This document shows, piece by piece, positions 23,727 to 32,711 of a DNA stretch of 48,189 nt. Origin of the DNA: an uncultured Lachnospiraceae bacterium (GTDB taxonomy: Bacteria; Bacillota; Clostridia; Lachnospirales; Lachnospiraceae); assembly GCA_947173945.1 (NCBI GenBank), contig CAMWGV010000015.1, positions 1 to 48,189 of the forward strand. The letters are read 5' to 3'. Position 1 is the first letter of the stretch, and each line of letters starts with the position of its first letter. Position numbers and translations under genes: made by a program. Below the pieces are notes generated by a model, which was not told the DNA's origin, made no database searches, and saw only the letters and a list, made by a program, of their open reading frames with translations.

Positions 23727-25013
23727 ATGAAAAAAGAAATAATTAAGCAAAGAATAAAAAATAGTGGATTGATATATACTTTATTTTACTATTTATGCCG
23801 CGTTGCCACTCTTATGGGGGAAAAGTGTGTCTGCTTTTTTATCAGGCATTTTGGTGGACTCAATGAAAATTATATTGTGTTTAAAAACAGACAGCAGCAG
23901 GATTTTACGGATAACGCAAGAGCACTTTTTGAGTATTTATATGAAAACGGATATTCTAAAAAGTACAAATTAATCTGGCTGGTTTCCTCAAAGAAAAGTA
24001 TAGACAAAAAAACTTATAAGAATGTTATTGTTGCAACTGCAGAAAATAAGTATGGCTGGACAAGCCCACGGGCATTTTATTATGGCAATACTGCAAAATA
24101 TTTTTTTTACACGAATAATACGGCGAATCTGAACAGAGGCGCCGCCAAGGGACAGCTTGTTGTGAATTTATGGCATGGCTGCGGCTACAAGGATTCCACT
24201 CATAAAAATAAAAAAATACAATATAGCAGTTCCATGGAAATGTTTGATTATGCTCTCGTTCCAGGAGAGCTTTTTGTGGAGGCAAAAGCCAGATATTGGG
24301 AATGTGACCAGAGTAAAATACTTGGCATAGGATATCCCAGATATGACTGGCTGCTCCAAAAGAATCTTGATAAAAGGACAATTATAGGAAAGCTTTTCGG
24401 TGCAGACATGGAAGGCCGAAGACTTATTTTATGGATGCCGACATTTAGAAAAACCTCCTCCGAGTCAGGCTTTGATGAGGGCGATATAGGACTTAAATAT
24501 GGTATACCGGTGGCTTGTGACGATGGCTGTTTGGAGGAGCTTGACAGAATATGTGAGGAAACGGGAAGCCTGCTTGTAATAAAAAGGCACCCGTTGCAGG
24601 CAAAGGAAAATGACGGACAGAAATTTAAGAATATAAAATTTGCAGATAACAAACTGCTTGATAAACGGAATGTATTATTGTATCATTTTATAGCAGTAAG
24701 TGATGCTCTTATTTCAGATTATTCCTCTGTTGCAGTCGATTATCTCCTGCTTGACAGACCAATCGGATTTGCGGTTGGGGATATTGAACAATATAGGGAA
24801 AAACGAGGATTTATATTCGATAATCCCTTGGAGTATATGCCGGGACAAATTATTTATACCTTTGAGGATTTAAAAACATTTATCATGGATGTGTGTCAGG
24901 GGATAGATCGATATCGTGAGGCAAGGCATAAGCTGATGCCGGTTATGCACAATAAATGTGATAATTACTGTGAACGGATTATAAAAAATCTGGGAATAAA
25001 AAAGGAGAGGTAG
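23727..25013 (+). CDS. CDP-glycerol glycerophosphotransferase family protein (1)
   Basis: A 428-residue TagB/TagF-type GT-B enzyme. After an N-terminal membrane-associating region (about 1-45) it shows NLWHGCGYKDS (catalytic His near residue 149), GYPRYDWLL, MPTFRK, VIKRHPLQ and SDYSSVAVDYLLLDRP. These motifs bind CDP-activated polyol phosphates and the acceptor phosphate. It starts one base after the ATPase stop. It is a paralogue of the protein at 25454, with which it shares WHGCG, GYPRYD and the LEYMPG segment near the end. It may make the linkage unit or the poly(glycerol phosphate) chain; which one cannot be told. Confidence 0.9.
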   Translation: MKKEIIKQRIKNSGLIYTLFYYLCRVATLMGEKCVCFFIRHFGGLNENYIVFKNRQQQDFTDNARALFEYLYENGYSKKYKLIWLVSSKKSIDKKTYKNVIVATAENKYGWTSPRAFYYGNTAKYFFYTNNTANLNRGAAKGQLVVNLWHGCGYKDSTHKNKKIQYSSSMEMFDYALVPGELFVEAKARYWECDQSKILGIGYPRYDWLLQKNLDKRTIIGKLFGADMEGRRLILWMPTFRKTSSESGFDEGDIGLKYGIPVACDDGCLEELDRICEETGSLLVIKRHPLQAKENDGQKFKNIKFADNKLLDKRNVLLYHFIAVSDALISDYSSVAVDYLLLDRPIGFAVGDIEQYREKRGFIFDNPLEYMPGQIIYTFEDLKTFIMDVCQGIDRYREARHKLMPVMHNKCDNYCERIIKNLGIKKER

Positions 25014-25020
25014 GAACACA

Positions 25021-25437
25021 ATGAAAAAAATAGTTGGATATACACAGGGAACATATGATATGTTTCATATAGGACATTTAAATCTGCTTAAAAATGCAAA
25101 ACGCCATTGTGATTATCTGATTGTGGGAATCAATACGGACGAGCTTGTGGCAAGCTACAAGGAAAAACGTCCTATCATACCATTAGATGAGCGGGTGGCA
25201 ATTGTAAGGGCAATTGAGTATGTTGATGAGGTTGTTGTGACTACTACTCTTGATAAGATGGAGATGTGGGATATTCTCAGGTTTGATGAGATATATATTG
25301 GTGATGACTGGAAGGGAAATGCCAGATGGGAGGAAACCGGAAGGGTTTTGGAGAAAGTCGGAGCCAGATTGGTATTTTTGCCATATACAAAGGATACGTC
25401 ATCAACGTTACTTAGACAAAAGTTAAACGAGTATTAA
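25021..25437 (+). CDS. Cytidylyltransferase-like nucleotidyltransferase, TagD paralogue
   Basis: A 138-residue nucleotidyltransferase with the HxGH motif in GTYDMFHIGHLNLL and GDDWKGNARWEE. The C-terminal signature is YTKDTSSTLLR in place of the RTxxISTT of TagD. Its middle part (PIIPLDERVAIVRAIEYVDEVV) also differs from TagD. It activates a small phosphorylated alcohol with CTP, probably glycerol phosphate or a related compound. A clearer TagD lies at 36397, so this copy may serve a second activated group. It sits between two glycerophosphotransferase genes with gaps of 7 and 16 bases. Confidence 0.85.
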   Translation: MKKIVGYTQGTYDMFHIGHLNLLKNAKRHCDYLIVGINTDELVASYKEKRPIIPLDERVAIVRAIEYVDEVVVTTTLDKMEMWDILRFDEIYIGDDWKGNARWEETGRVLEKVGARLVFLPYTKDTSSTLLRQKLNEY

Positions 25438-25453
25438 GTGGAACGGAGAAGCT

Positions 25454-26722
25454 ATGAGCGGTATAAAGAAGAAATTAAAAAAATTAAAGGAACTGGTAGT
25501 TAAACTTAAAACGGATGGGGATTGGAAGGCTTTTTTTGCACAGTTGTCTTTTCAGCTTTATGATAATGGTAAGATTGACCGTTTGAAGAAAAACCCGCCA
25601 AAGCTTGTCATGGACCGTATTGTATTTGAAACGGGAAATGATTTTACGGATAATGGCAGAGCACTTTTTGATTATATGGTTGAAAAGGGCTACAATGAAA
25701 AATATGAGCTTGTGTGGCTTGTGCATGAACCGAAGAAGTACAAAAAATATAAAAAGAAGAATGTTAAGTTTGTAAAAAGCTTTAAAACCAATACACCCCT
25801 TAGGACTGCAAAATCACATAAATATGCCCAAAGTGCACATTATATTTTTTATACAACAGCAGTTAATTGGGTAAAAATGTCACGTGCCAATCAGGTATTT
25901 ATTGATTTGTGGCATGGATGCGGATATAAGGCAAATAAGCTTGAACGTAAAGTATTTTTCGATTATTGTCTTGTGCCGGGAGATATATTTGTAGAGACCA
26001 AAAAAGAATTTTTCCACTGTGCAACGAGAAAGCTTTTGCCACTTGGTTATCCAAGATACGACCAGATGCTCAGAGGCTCAGAGAATGCAGGAAAATATGT
26101 GGAAAGACTTCTTAAGGAAGCGTCAGCAAATAAATTTATATTATGGATGCCTACCTTTCGGCATTCGGAAAGCGAGCGCTTGAATGAGGAGACGTTAAAT
26201 AACGAATTTAACATTCCTATCATTGATGATAAGGAAAAACTCCTTGAGTTGGATGCTTACTGTCGTGCTATGGGTGTGCTTCTTGTAATAAAGAAACATT
26301 ATTTGCAGGTTAAGTATGACTTTGGAGACAATAAGCTTACCAATATTGTCTATATTGAGGATACTGATTTGGAAAAAGAGGATGTGCAGCTTTATGAGTT
26401 TATACATTATGCTGATGCACTTGTTTCAGATTATTCCTCTGTTGCCATTGATTATATTCTTATGGACAGACCGCTTGGATTTACGCTTGAGGACTTTGAG
26501 GCATACTCTGTTTCAAGAGGCTGGGTATTTGATGAGCCGCTTGAATACATGCCGGGAAGTCACATTTACAACATGAATGACATGAAGCAATTTGTTGAGG
26601 ACATAAAAAACGGCAAGGATGATCATAAGGCAAAACGTGATGCTGTACGTGAAAAAACTCACAATGTATCTGAAAATTACTGTCAGAGAGTGCTTGATTA
26701 TTTTAATATTACAGTTGACTAA
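25454..26722 (+). CDS. CDP-glycerol glycerophosphotransferase family protein (2)
   Basis: A 422-residue enzyme. It has a Lys-rich N-terminus, then FIDLWHGCGYKANK (catalytic His near 154), GYPRYDQML, MPTFRHSE, VIKKHYLQ and SDYSSVAIDYILMDRP, and ends with EPLEYMPG. It resembles the protein at 23727 along its whole length, pointing to an old tandem duplication around the cytidylyltransferase gene. The two may act in order, as TagB (first glycerol phosphate) and TagF (chain) do. The N-terminus has no membrane segment, only basic residues. Confidence 0.9.
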   Translation: MSGIKKKLKKLKELVVKLKTDGDWKAFFAQLSFQLYDNGKIDRLKKNPPKLVMDRIVFETGNDFTDNGRALFDYMVEKGYNEKYELVWLVHEPKKYKKYKKKNVKFVKSFKTNTPLRTAKSHKYAQSAHYIFYTTAVNWVKMSRANQVFIDLWHGCGYKANKLERKVFFDYCLVPGDIFVETKKEFFHCATRKLLPLGYPRYDQMLRGSENAGKYVERLLKEASANKFILWMPTFRHSESERLNEETLNNEFNIPIIDDKEKLLELDAYCRAMGVLLVIKKHYLQVKYDFGDNKLTNIVYIEDTDLEKEDVQLYEFIHYADALVSDYSSVAIDYILMDRPLGFTLEDFEAYSVSRGWVFDEPLEYMPGSHIYNMNDMKQFVEDIKNGKDDHKAKRDAVREKTHNVSENYCQRVLDYFNITVD

Positions 26723-26754
26723 ATGCTTTGTATATACGAGGATGGAGAATTTAT

Positions 26755-27945
26755 ATGAAGATATGTATCTGGGTTACAAAAATATTTGAACAGGGTGGAA
26801 CAAAAAGAGTCGTAACGCTTCTTGCCAATGAGCTGGTGAAGGAGCATGACCTTACAATTATGTGTTATCAGGACAGGTTCACTGAGGATTTGGACATGTA
26901 TCATATGAGTGAGGATATAAAGCTTGACTTTATTGATAATTTTAATTTTGTGGATAAACGTAATACCCCTGCAAATATAAGAAGGAAAATAATACAGAAA
27001 ATGAATAACAAGTGGGGTACATTCAATAAGAAAAAGCACAATGCAAAGCTTGCAGATGCTATTTTCCCAAAGAAAACCCAGGATAAATGGGTTGAGTATC
27101 TGAATGCCAAGAATTATGATGTTATCATTACAACAGCGGGCTTAAGTCTCCGACTTGGTATGATTTCCGACAGGCTGAATGCAAAGACTGTAGGATGGCA
27201 GCACAATTGCTATGACGGATATATCAATACTCCGGGTGTAGTTTTCTGGAAGCAGGAGGAGCTTCTTAAGGAATACCTGCCAAAGCTTGACCGGTACATC
27301 GTGCTTAGCGAGTATGACAAGAGAGATTACAAAAAGAAGCTTGGAATTGATACAGAAGTAAAGATTAACCCTAGAAGCTTTACAACGGATGTGAAATGTA
27401 ATCCGGATTCGAAACGGTTTTTGGTTTGTGCACGATTTGTATATGCAAAAGGTCTTGATTTGCTCATGGATTCATTTGCCAAATTCTGTCAGACCGATGA
27501 CGAGTGGACCATAGATATTATAGGTGACGGTGCATTGTGGAATAAGACGATAGCCCTTGCTAAAAAGAAGAAGGTAAAGGAAAGGGTTATGTTTTATGGC
27601 TACACAACCAATGCAGAAAAGTATTATCAAAATGCATCTGTATTTCTGCTTCCATCAAGATGGGAAGGATGGCCTATGGTTATTATGGAGGCATTTGAAT
27701 ATGGACTTCCTGTTATTGCATACCATACAGGTTCTATGGATTTGATGATTGACGATGAAAAGACAGGACTTCTGCCGGAGGCGTTTGATACGACAAAATT
27801 TGCACAGGCGATGAGCCGGATTGCACATGATGACGAACTCAGGCGGGAAATGTCAAAAAATGCAATTAAGAAGTCGGATGATTTTGATATCAAGTATGCG
27901 GTTGAGGATTGGAATAACCTGTTTAATCGTTTGGTTAATAAGTAA
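26755..27945 (+). CDS. Glycosyltransferase family 4
   Basis: A 396-residue GT-B enzyme. The N-terminal domain starts MKICIWVTKIFEQGGTKRVV with the G-G-x-x-R-V acceptor loop. The C-terminal domain has FLVCARFVYAKGLDLLMDSF, IDIIGDGALW, FYGYTTN and the E-x7-E motif in MEAFEYGLPVIAY. I take ATG 26755, with GGAG seven bases upstream. It retains the anomeric configuration of its nucleotide-sugar donor; donor and acceptor are unknown. It probably extends or decorates the polymer made by the surrounding genes. Confidence 0.9.
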   Translation: MKICIWVTKIFEQGGTKRVVTLLANELVKEHDLTIMCYQDRFTEDLDMYHMSEDIKLDFIDNFNFVDKRNTPANIRRKIIQKMNNKWGTFNKKKHNAKLADAIFPKKTQDKWVEYLNAKNYDVIITTAGLSLRLGMISDRLNAKTVGWQHNCYDGYINTPGVVFWKQEELLKEYLPKLDRYIVLSEYDKRDYKKKLGIDTEVKINPRSFTTDVKCNPDSKRFLVCARFVYAKGLDLLMDSFAKFCQTDDEWTIDIIGDGALWNKTIALAKKKKVKERVMFYGYTTNAEKYYQNASVFLLPSRWEGWPMVIMEAFEYGLPVIAYHTGSMDLMIDDEKTGLLPEAFDTTKFAQAMSRIAHDDELRREMSKNAIKKSDDFDIKYAVEDWNNLFNRLVNK

Positions 27946-28001
27946 TTTCCGTTGCAAGGAGATTGCCAGCAGAAAAATATTACAGGTATAAGGGTTGAAA
28001 T

Positions 28002-29357
28002 ATGAAAATTGTTCATTATTTTTTAGGATTCCCACCATACAGGTCAGGTGGTCTGACTAAATTTGCAGTTGATTTGATGAATGAACAGGCCAAAATGGGT
28101 CATGACCTATTTGCATTGTGGCCGGGCAAAATAAGCATACTTCATAAGGATGTGAAAATTGTCTATCGGGGCAGGGTTGGAGTTATAAACAGTTATGAAC
28201 TGATTAATCCTGTGCCTGTTCCATTGGATAAGGGGATTTTGGAGCCGGAACGGTTTATTGCAGTAGGGAAACATCCGGTATACGGCAAGTTTTTTTCTGA
28301 GATTAAGCCGGACGTTATACATGTGCATACTCTTATGGGATTACATGAGGCATTTTTTCTGACGGCTAAAAAGTATAATATACGGACTGTATATACAACC
28401 CATGATTATTTCGGAATATGCTTAAAAGCATATTTGTATACGGGGGGACATGCATGCAGCACATGCGAAAAAGGTGCAAAATGCATGGACTGTAACAAGG
28501 ATGGATTATCTTACAAAAAAATAGTGATGCTGCAGTCACCGCTATACCGTATGCTTAAGGACTGCAAACCGATGCGGGAGCTCAGGAAATTATATCTGAG
28601 TAAGCGGACAGGTGTAAAAAGTGAAGATAAGACTTCGGATGTTAGGGATAGTGAGTATAGATCCGAACAGGCTGAAAAATACGGTGAGCTTTTGTCATAT
28701 TATAAAAGGTTGTTTTCATATATAGACTGCTATCATTTTAATTCAAGTACAGCGAAACAGATATATACTGGTTTTATGCCTGATATTAAGGGCAAGGTAA
28801 TTACAATAAGTCACGCTGATATTTCAGACAGACGCAAAATCAGAAAGTATTCGGACAATAAGATCAGATATACGATGCTTGCACCTGCAAAAACACATAA
28901 GGGTTTTGGCGTTGTAAAGAAAGCGATGGATGAGTTGTGGCAGGAGGGGAAAAGGAATTTCAGCTTAACCTTATATACTTCGCCTGATGAAACAGCACCT
29001 TACATGAATATATATAAAGATGGATATTCATATGAAGACTTAGAAAAAATATTTGATAAGACGGATGCTTTACTCGTACCAAGTGTGTGGTATGAGACAT
29101 TTGGGTTTACGGTGCTGGAGGCAATCAGCTTTGGTGTTCCTGTTATTGCTACTGACCGTGTAGGGGCAAAGGACATTATCGAAGAGGGTGGCACTGTTAT
29201 TCATGCTGCTTCGTATAAAGCGCTTAAGGAGTTACTTGAGACCATGGATGCCAGACAGCTTAAAACATGGAATGAAGCTGTGCTTGCAATAGATGAGATA
29301 AAGACGATGAATAAGCTTGCGAAGGAACTTGGTGAGCTGTACGAGGAAGAATTATGA
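28002..29357 (+). CDS. Glycosyltransferase family 4 with a cysteine cluster
   Basis: A 451-residue GT-B enzyme starting MKIVHYFLGFPPYRSGGLTK. After HDYFGICLKAYLY it has a four-cysteine cluster (CSTCEKGAKCMDC, near 149-161), seen in a subset of GT4 enzymes and probably metal-binding. The donor site is in the C-terminal half, with YTMLAPAKTHKGFGVVKKAM and LEAISFGVPVIATDRVG. It overlaps the Stealth gene by 4 bases (ATGA), so the two are coupled. Its specificity is unknown. Confidence 0.9.
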   Translation: MKIVHYFLGFPPYRSGGLTKFAVDLMNEQAKMGHDLFALWPGKISILHKDVKIVYRGRVGVINSYELINPVPVPLDKGILEPERFIAVGKHPVYGKFFSEIKPDVIHVHTLMGLHEAFFLTAKKYNIRTVYTTHDYFGICLKAYLYTGGHACSTCEKGAKCMDCNKDGLSYKKIVMLQSPLYRMLKDCKPMRELRKLYLSKRTGVKSEDKTSDVRDSEYRSEQAEKYGELLSYYKRLFSYIDCYHFNSSTAKQIYTGFMPDIKGKVITISHADISDRRKIRKYSDNKIRYTMLAPAKTHKGFGVVKKAMDELWQEGKRNFSLTLYTSPDETAPYMNIYKDGYSYEDLEKIFDKTDALLVPSVWYETFGFTVLEAISFGVPVIATDRVGAKDIIEEGGTVIHAASYKALKELLETMDARQLKTWNEAVLAIDEIKTMNKLAKELGELYEEEL

Positions 29358-30343
29358 GTGATGTAGATATTATCATTGCGTGGGTAGATGGCAATGATAA
29401 AGAATGGCAAAGTGAAAAAGCAAAATATGCACCACCCTATGAGCGTGAAGCTTCCAGTAATATAAGATACAGGGAATGGGATAATCTCCAGTATATATTC
29501 AGGGGGATTGAAAGCTTTATGCCGTGGGTGAGAAAGGTTCATTTTGTTACGTGGGGACATGTTCCTCAATGGTTGAATCCAGAGTGTCCAAAACTGAACG
29601 TGGTAAATCATCGAGATTTTATTCCGAAGGAGTATCTTCCTACATTTAACGCTAATGCAATCGAATTGAATTTTCATAGAATTCCCGGACTGGCAGAGCA
29701 GTTTATTTATTTTAATGATGATATGTTTGTAGTGCGTAAAACAAACGAGGAAGACTTTTTCAAAGATGGACTGCCGAGGGATATGGCGTGTATAAGCCCA
29801 CAGCCGATATACAGAAATTCCATTATGAACATTGAACTGAATAATATGAAAATAATAAACGATTATTTCACAAGAGAGGATATTAAGAGGAACAAAGGGA
29901 AATGGATGAAACCGCAAATGTATGGACAATATGCACTCCGAACTTTTTTATTTTTAAGGTTTAAATCTATTCTTGGTATTTTTCAGCCACATGTGCCTTA
30001 TACCCTTTTAAAGAGTACCTATGAAACCCTGTGGGAGAAAGAATTTAAAATATTAGATGATACATGTAAAAGAAAGTACAGGGATATGGCGGATAATAAT
30101 GTGTGGCTTGTGAGGTCATGGCAGCTTGTATCAGGAAACTTCCTGCCAAGAAGCCATAAATTCGGTCAATTGATTTCTGCTTCAGATATAGATGCAGTAA
30201 AAAGCTTTTTGCATCATCAAAAAAAATGCCATCTTGTATGTATTAATGATGATGATACGGTTTCGGATTTTGAGGAAACGAAAAACAAAGTAAACAGTGA
30301 GCTGGAACTGATTCTACCAAATAAAAGTACCTTTGAAAGATAA
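29354..30343 (+). CDS. Stealth-family sugar-phosphate transferase
   Basis: A 329-residue protein with the Stealth conserved regions: CR1 DVDIIIAWVDGNDKEW (4-19), then CR2 with RYREWDNLQYIFRGIESF, PWVRKVHFVTWG, LPTFNANAIELNFHRIPGL and the FNDD site near residue 120. Stealth proteins such as capsule polymerases transfer hexose-1-phosphate to form phosphodiester-linked polymers. This fits a polymer with sugar-phosphate units, or sugar-1-phosphate side groups on the glycerophosphate chain. It is coupled to the GT4 gene upstream by a 4-base overlap. Confidence 0.93.
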   Translation: MSDVDIIIAWVDGNDKEWQSEKAKYAPPYEREASSNIRYREWDNLQYIFRGIESFMPWVRKVHFVTWGHVPQWLNPECPKLNVVNHRDFIPKEYLPTFNANAIELNFHRIPGLAEQFIYFNDDMFVVRKTNEEDFFKDGLPRDMACISPQPIYRNSIMNIELNNMKIINDYFTREDIKRNKGKWMKPQMYGQYALRTFLFLRFKSILGIFQPHVPYTLLKSTYETLWEKEFKILDDTCKRKYRDMADNNVWLVRSWQLVSGNFLPRSHKFGQLISASDIDAVKSFLHHQKKCHLVCINDDDTVSDFEETKNKVNSELELILPNKSTFER

Positions 30344-30370
30344 TGTGTTAAACAAAGGCAGGAGATAAAA

Positions 30371-31492
30371 ATGAAGTTTTCAAAAAATGATACACAGGCA
30401 GTTAAGGGACTTGCGATTTGTATGATGTTGTTTCATCATTTATTTTTAGCGGCAAGCAGATTTGAAGGGTTTGATGTTGATTTTGCACCGTTTGGTGAGG
30501 AAAATGTGGTTGAGTTTGCAGCTACATTTAAGGTTGCCCTCAGTATGTTTGTATTCCTTAGCGGATATGGTCTTTTTTTGTCTTATAATAATTTGGCAAA
30601 AAAGGGAGTGGATGGGCAAAAGTCAGGTAAATGGTGCATAGTAAGACTTTTTAAGCTGATGTCAGGCTTTTGGTGCATATATATTATTTGCTTTGTCTGG
30701 ACTATGCTGATTGACAGGCTGCCTATAGAAAAGTATTATCGGGGCAAAGGACTTATAAGGGGTACGATGTATTGCTTATTTGATTTTTTTGGCTTCAGCG
30801 ATTTGCTTGAAACTCCAACCTTATGTGGTGCATGGTGGTATATGAGTGCTGCTGTTGCATTTATTTTGTTAATTCCGATTCTTTATCATATGTCTCAGAA
30901 GATAAGCTGGTTTCCTATATTAATTATGGCTTTTTTGTTACCGAGAATGATTAATGAAGGGTATATGGGTGGCAATAATGCATTTACTGTTTTCCCATCA
31001 CTGATTCTTGGAATGATGTTTGCTGATTATGAGATATTTGAACATATTGGAGCAAAGCTTCAGGATATGGGAAAGATGAAAGCAATGTTGCTTTGTTGGG
31101 CGGTTGCATTAATGGGGCTGGTGGTAGCTTATTTGTTCTGGACGGAATTTAAAAGAGCAGAGATATGGGGAATAAATTGTAATCTCATTCCGTTGATTTA
31201 TATATTTTTTGTTAAGTATTGTCTGATGCCGTTAAAGGGAATCAATAATTTTTTAGAATTTCTGGGGAAAAAATCCATGACTATTTTTATGACCCATTCA
31301 TTTTTGCGGGCAAGATACTTAGAGGTATGGATATATTCCAGGGGACATTTTCTTATGGTATTTCTTGCACTTTTTGTATCTTCGCTGATACTTGCAATTC
31401 TGGTTGATGCGATTAGGCATGTAATGGGTGTGGAAAAGGCGGCAAATAAGGTATGCGAAAAAATAACAGCAAATACGTCAAATGTGAGTTGA
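30371..31492 (+). CDS. Acyltransferase-3 family membrane protein (copy 1 of 3)
   Basis: A 373-residue protein with about ten membrane segments, of the OatA/Acyltransferase-3 type. The active His pair is H22/H23 in GLAICMMLFHHLF, followed by FVFLSGYGLFLSY, LCGAWWYMSAA and KSMTIFMTHSFLR. Such enzymes O-acylate (often acetylate) surface sugars or polyols, taking the acyl group across the membrane. It is the first of three tandem paralogues of nearly the same length. A Met-rich start follows AGGAGA. Confidence 0.88.
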   Translation: MKFSKNDTQAVKGLAICMMLFHHLFLAASRFEGFDVDFAPFGEENVVEFAATFKVALSMFVFLSGYGLFLSYNNLAKKGVDGQKSGKWCIVRLFKLMSGFWCIYIICFVWTMLIDRLPIEKYYRGKGLIRGTMYCLFDFFGFSDLLETPTLCGAWWYMSAAVAFILLIPILYHMSQKISWFPILIMAFLLPRMINEGYMGGNNAFTVFPSLILGMMFADYEIFEHIGAKLQDMGKMKAMLLCWAVALMGLVVAYLFWTEFKRAEIWGINCNLIPLIYIFFVKYCLMPLKGINNFLEFLGKKSMTIFMTHSFLRARYLEVWIYSRGHFLMVFLALFVSSLILAILVDAIRHVMGVEKAANKVCEKITANTSNVS

Positions 31493-31541
31493 AAATAATT
31501 TGATATGTGTTCCTGTTTAAATACATGGAGAGGAGAAAAAT

Positions 31542-32669
31542 ATGCAATTTTCAAAGAACAATTCATTGGCGCTAAAAGGACTTGCGATTTGTATGATGAT
31601 GTTTCATCATTTATTTTTAGCGCAAGAAAGATTTGAAGGATTTGATGTGAATTTTGCACCATTTACCCCAAAGCAGGTAATAAATGTTGCTGCTATGTTT
31701 AAAATATGTGTAAGCTTGTTTGTATTTGTTACCGGATATGGGCTTTTTTTGTCTTACAATAATTTGGCAAAAAAAGGAGCTGACAGACGTGAAATAGGAA
31801 AGTGGTGCTTAGTAAGACTTATAAAAACAATGTCAGGGTTCTGGTATATATATATTATTTGTTTTGTTGTGACTATGTTGACTAATGATATGCCTTTCGA
31901 TAAGTATTATCTTGGCAATGAAGTCGTGAAAGGAACAATGTATGTCCTGTTTGACTTTTTAGGGTTGGGTCATCTTCTTGGAACCCCAACTCTATGTGGT
32001 ACATGGTGGTACATGGGTGTTGCAATAATATATATTTTGCTGATTCCGTTTCTGTTTCACATTAAAAAAAAGACAGGCTGGTTTTCTTTGTTGATTCTTG
32101 TGATTTTATTACCGAGAATGCTTAACCAGGGATATATGGGCGGGCGGAATGCGTTAACCTTTATGCCAATATTAATATTGGGGATGACGTCTGCTGATTA
32201 TGAGATATTTGAACGTCTTGGAGCGAAACTTCAGAATATAGGGAAACTGAAAGCAACGCTGTTCTGTTGGTTGGTTGCAGTATTGGGAATACTGGTTTCC
32301 TATATGTTGTGGGCAAACTTCCAAAGAGAAGAAATATGGGGAATAAATTGTAATCTTGTTCCTTTGGTATTTATATTTCTTGTTAAGTACTGTTTGATTT
32401 CTCTAAAAAGTATAAACAGCTTTTTGATTTTTATGGGAAAGCATTCCATGACTATTTTTCTGACACATGCATTTTTGAGGGTCACATACTTAAACGAATG
32501 GATTTATTCACGTGGGCACTTCATTACAATCTACATTGCACTTTTTGCAACCTCACTGGTACTTGCAATAGTACTTGATGCGCTCAAGAATGTAGTAGGT
32601 GTGGATAAGGTAGTTGATAAGATTTGTGGGAAAATAACACAAAAAACAGCAGATGTAGGTGGAAACTAA
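31542..32669 (+). CDS. Acyltransferase-3 family membrane protein (copy 2 of 3)
   Basis: A 375-residue paralogue of the genes on both sides. It shares the start pattern FSKNNSLALKGLAICMM, the H22/H23 pair, SGFWYIYIICFV, LCGTWWYMGVA, EIWGINCNLVPLVFI and HSMTIFLTHAFLR. It starts from GAGAGGAG, and the 50 bases before it resemble those before copy 3, showing that the duplicated unit included the ribosome binding site. It likely acylates the same polymer as the other copies, or another position on it. Confidence 0.88.
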   Translation: MQFSKNNSLALKGLAICMMMFHHLFLAQERFEGFDVNFAPFTPKQVINVAAMFKICVSLFVFVTGYGLFLSYNNLAKKGADRREIGKWCLVRLIKTMSGFWYIYIICFVVTMLTNDMPFDKYYLGNEVVKGTMYVLFDFLGLGHLLGTPTLCGTWWYMGVAIIYILLIPFLFHIKKKTGWFSLLILVILLPRMLNQGYMGGRNALTFMPILILGMTSADYEIFERLGAKLQNIGKLKATLFCWLVAVLGILVSYMLWANFQREEIWGINCNLVPLVFIFLVKYCLISLKSINSFLIFMGKHSMTIFLTHAFLRVTYLNEWIYSRGHFITIYIALFATSLVLAIVLDALKNVVGVDKVVDKICGKITQKTADVGGN

Positions 32670-32711
32670 TTGTAATATGCGTTTCTGATTAATATATAGA
32701 GAGGAGAAAAC

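Noticed and set aside
29201-29929. 242-codon minus-strand reading frame at the GT4/Stealth junction
   Set aside because: It covers the conserved Stealth CR1 and CR2 on the other strand; the cysteine- and isoleucine-rich translation is typical of an antisense shadow.
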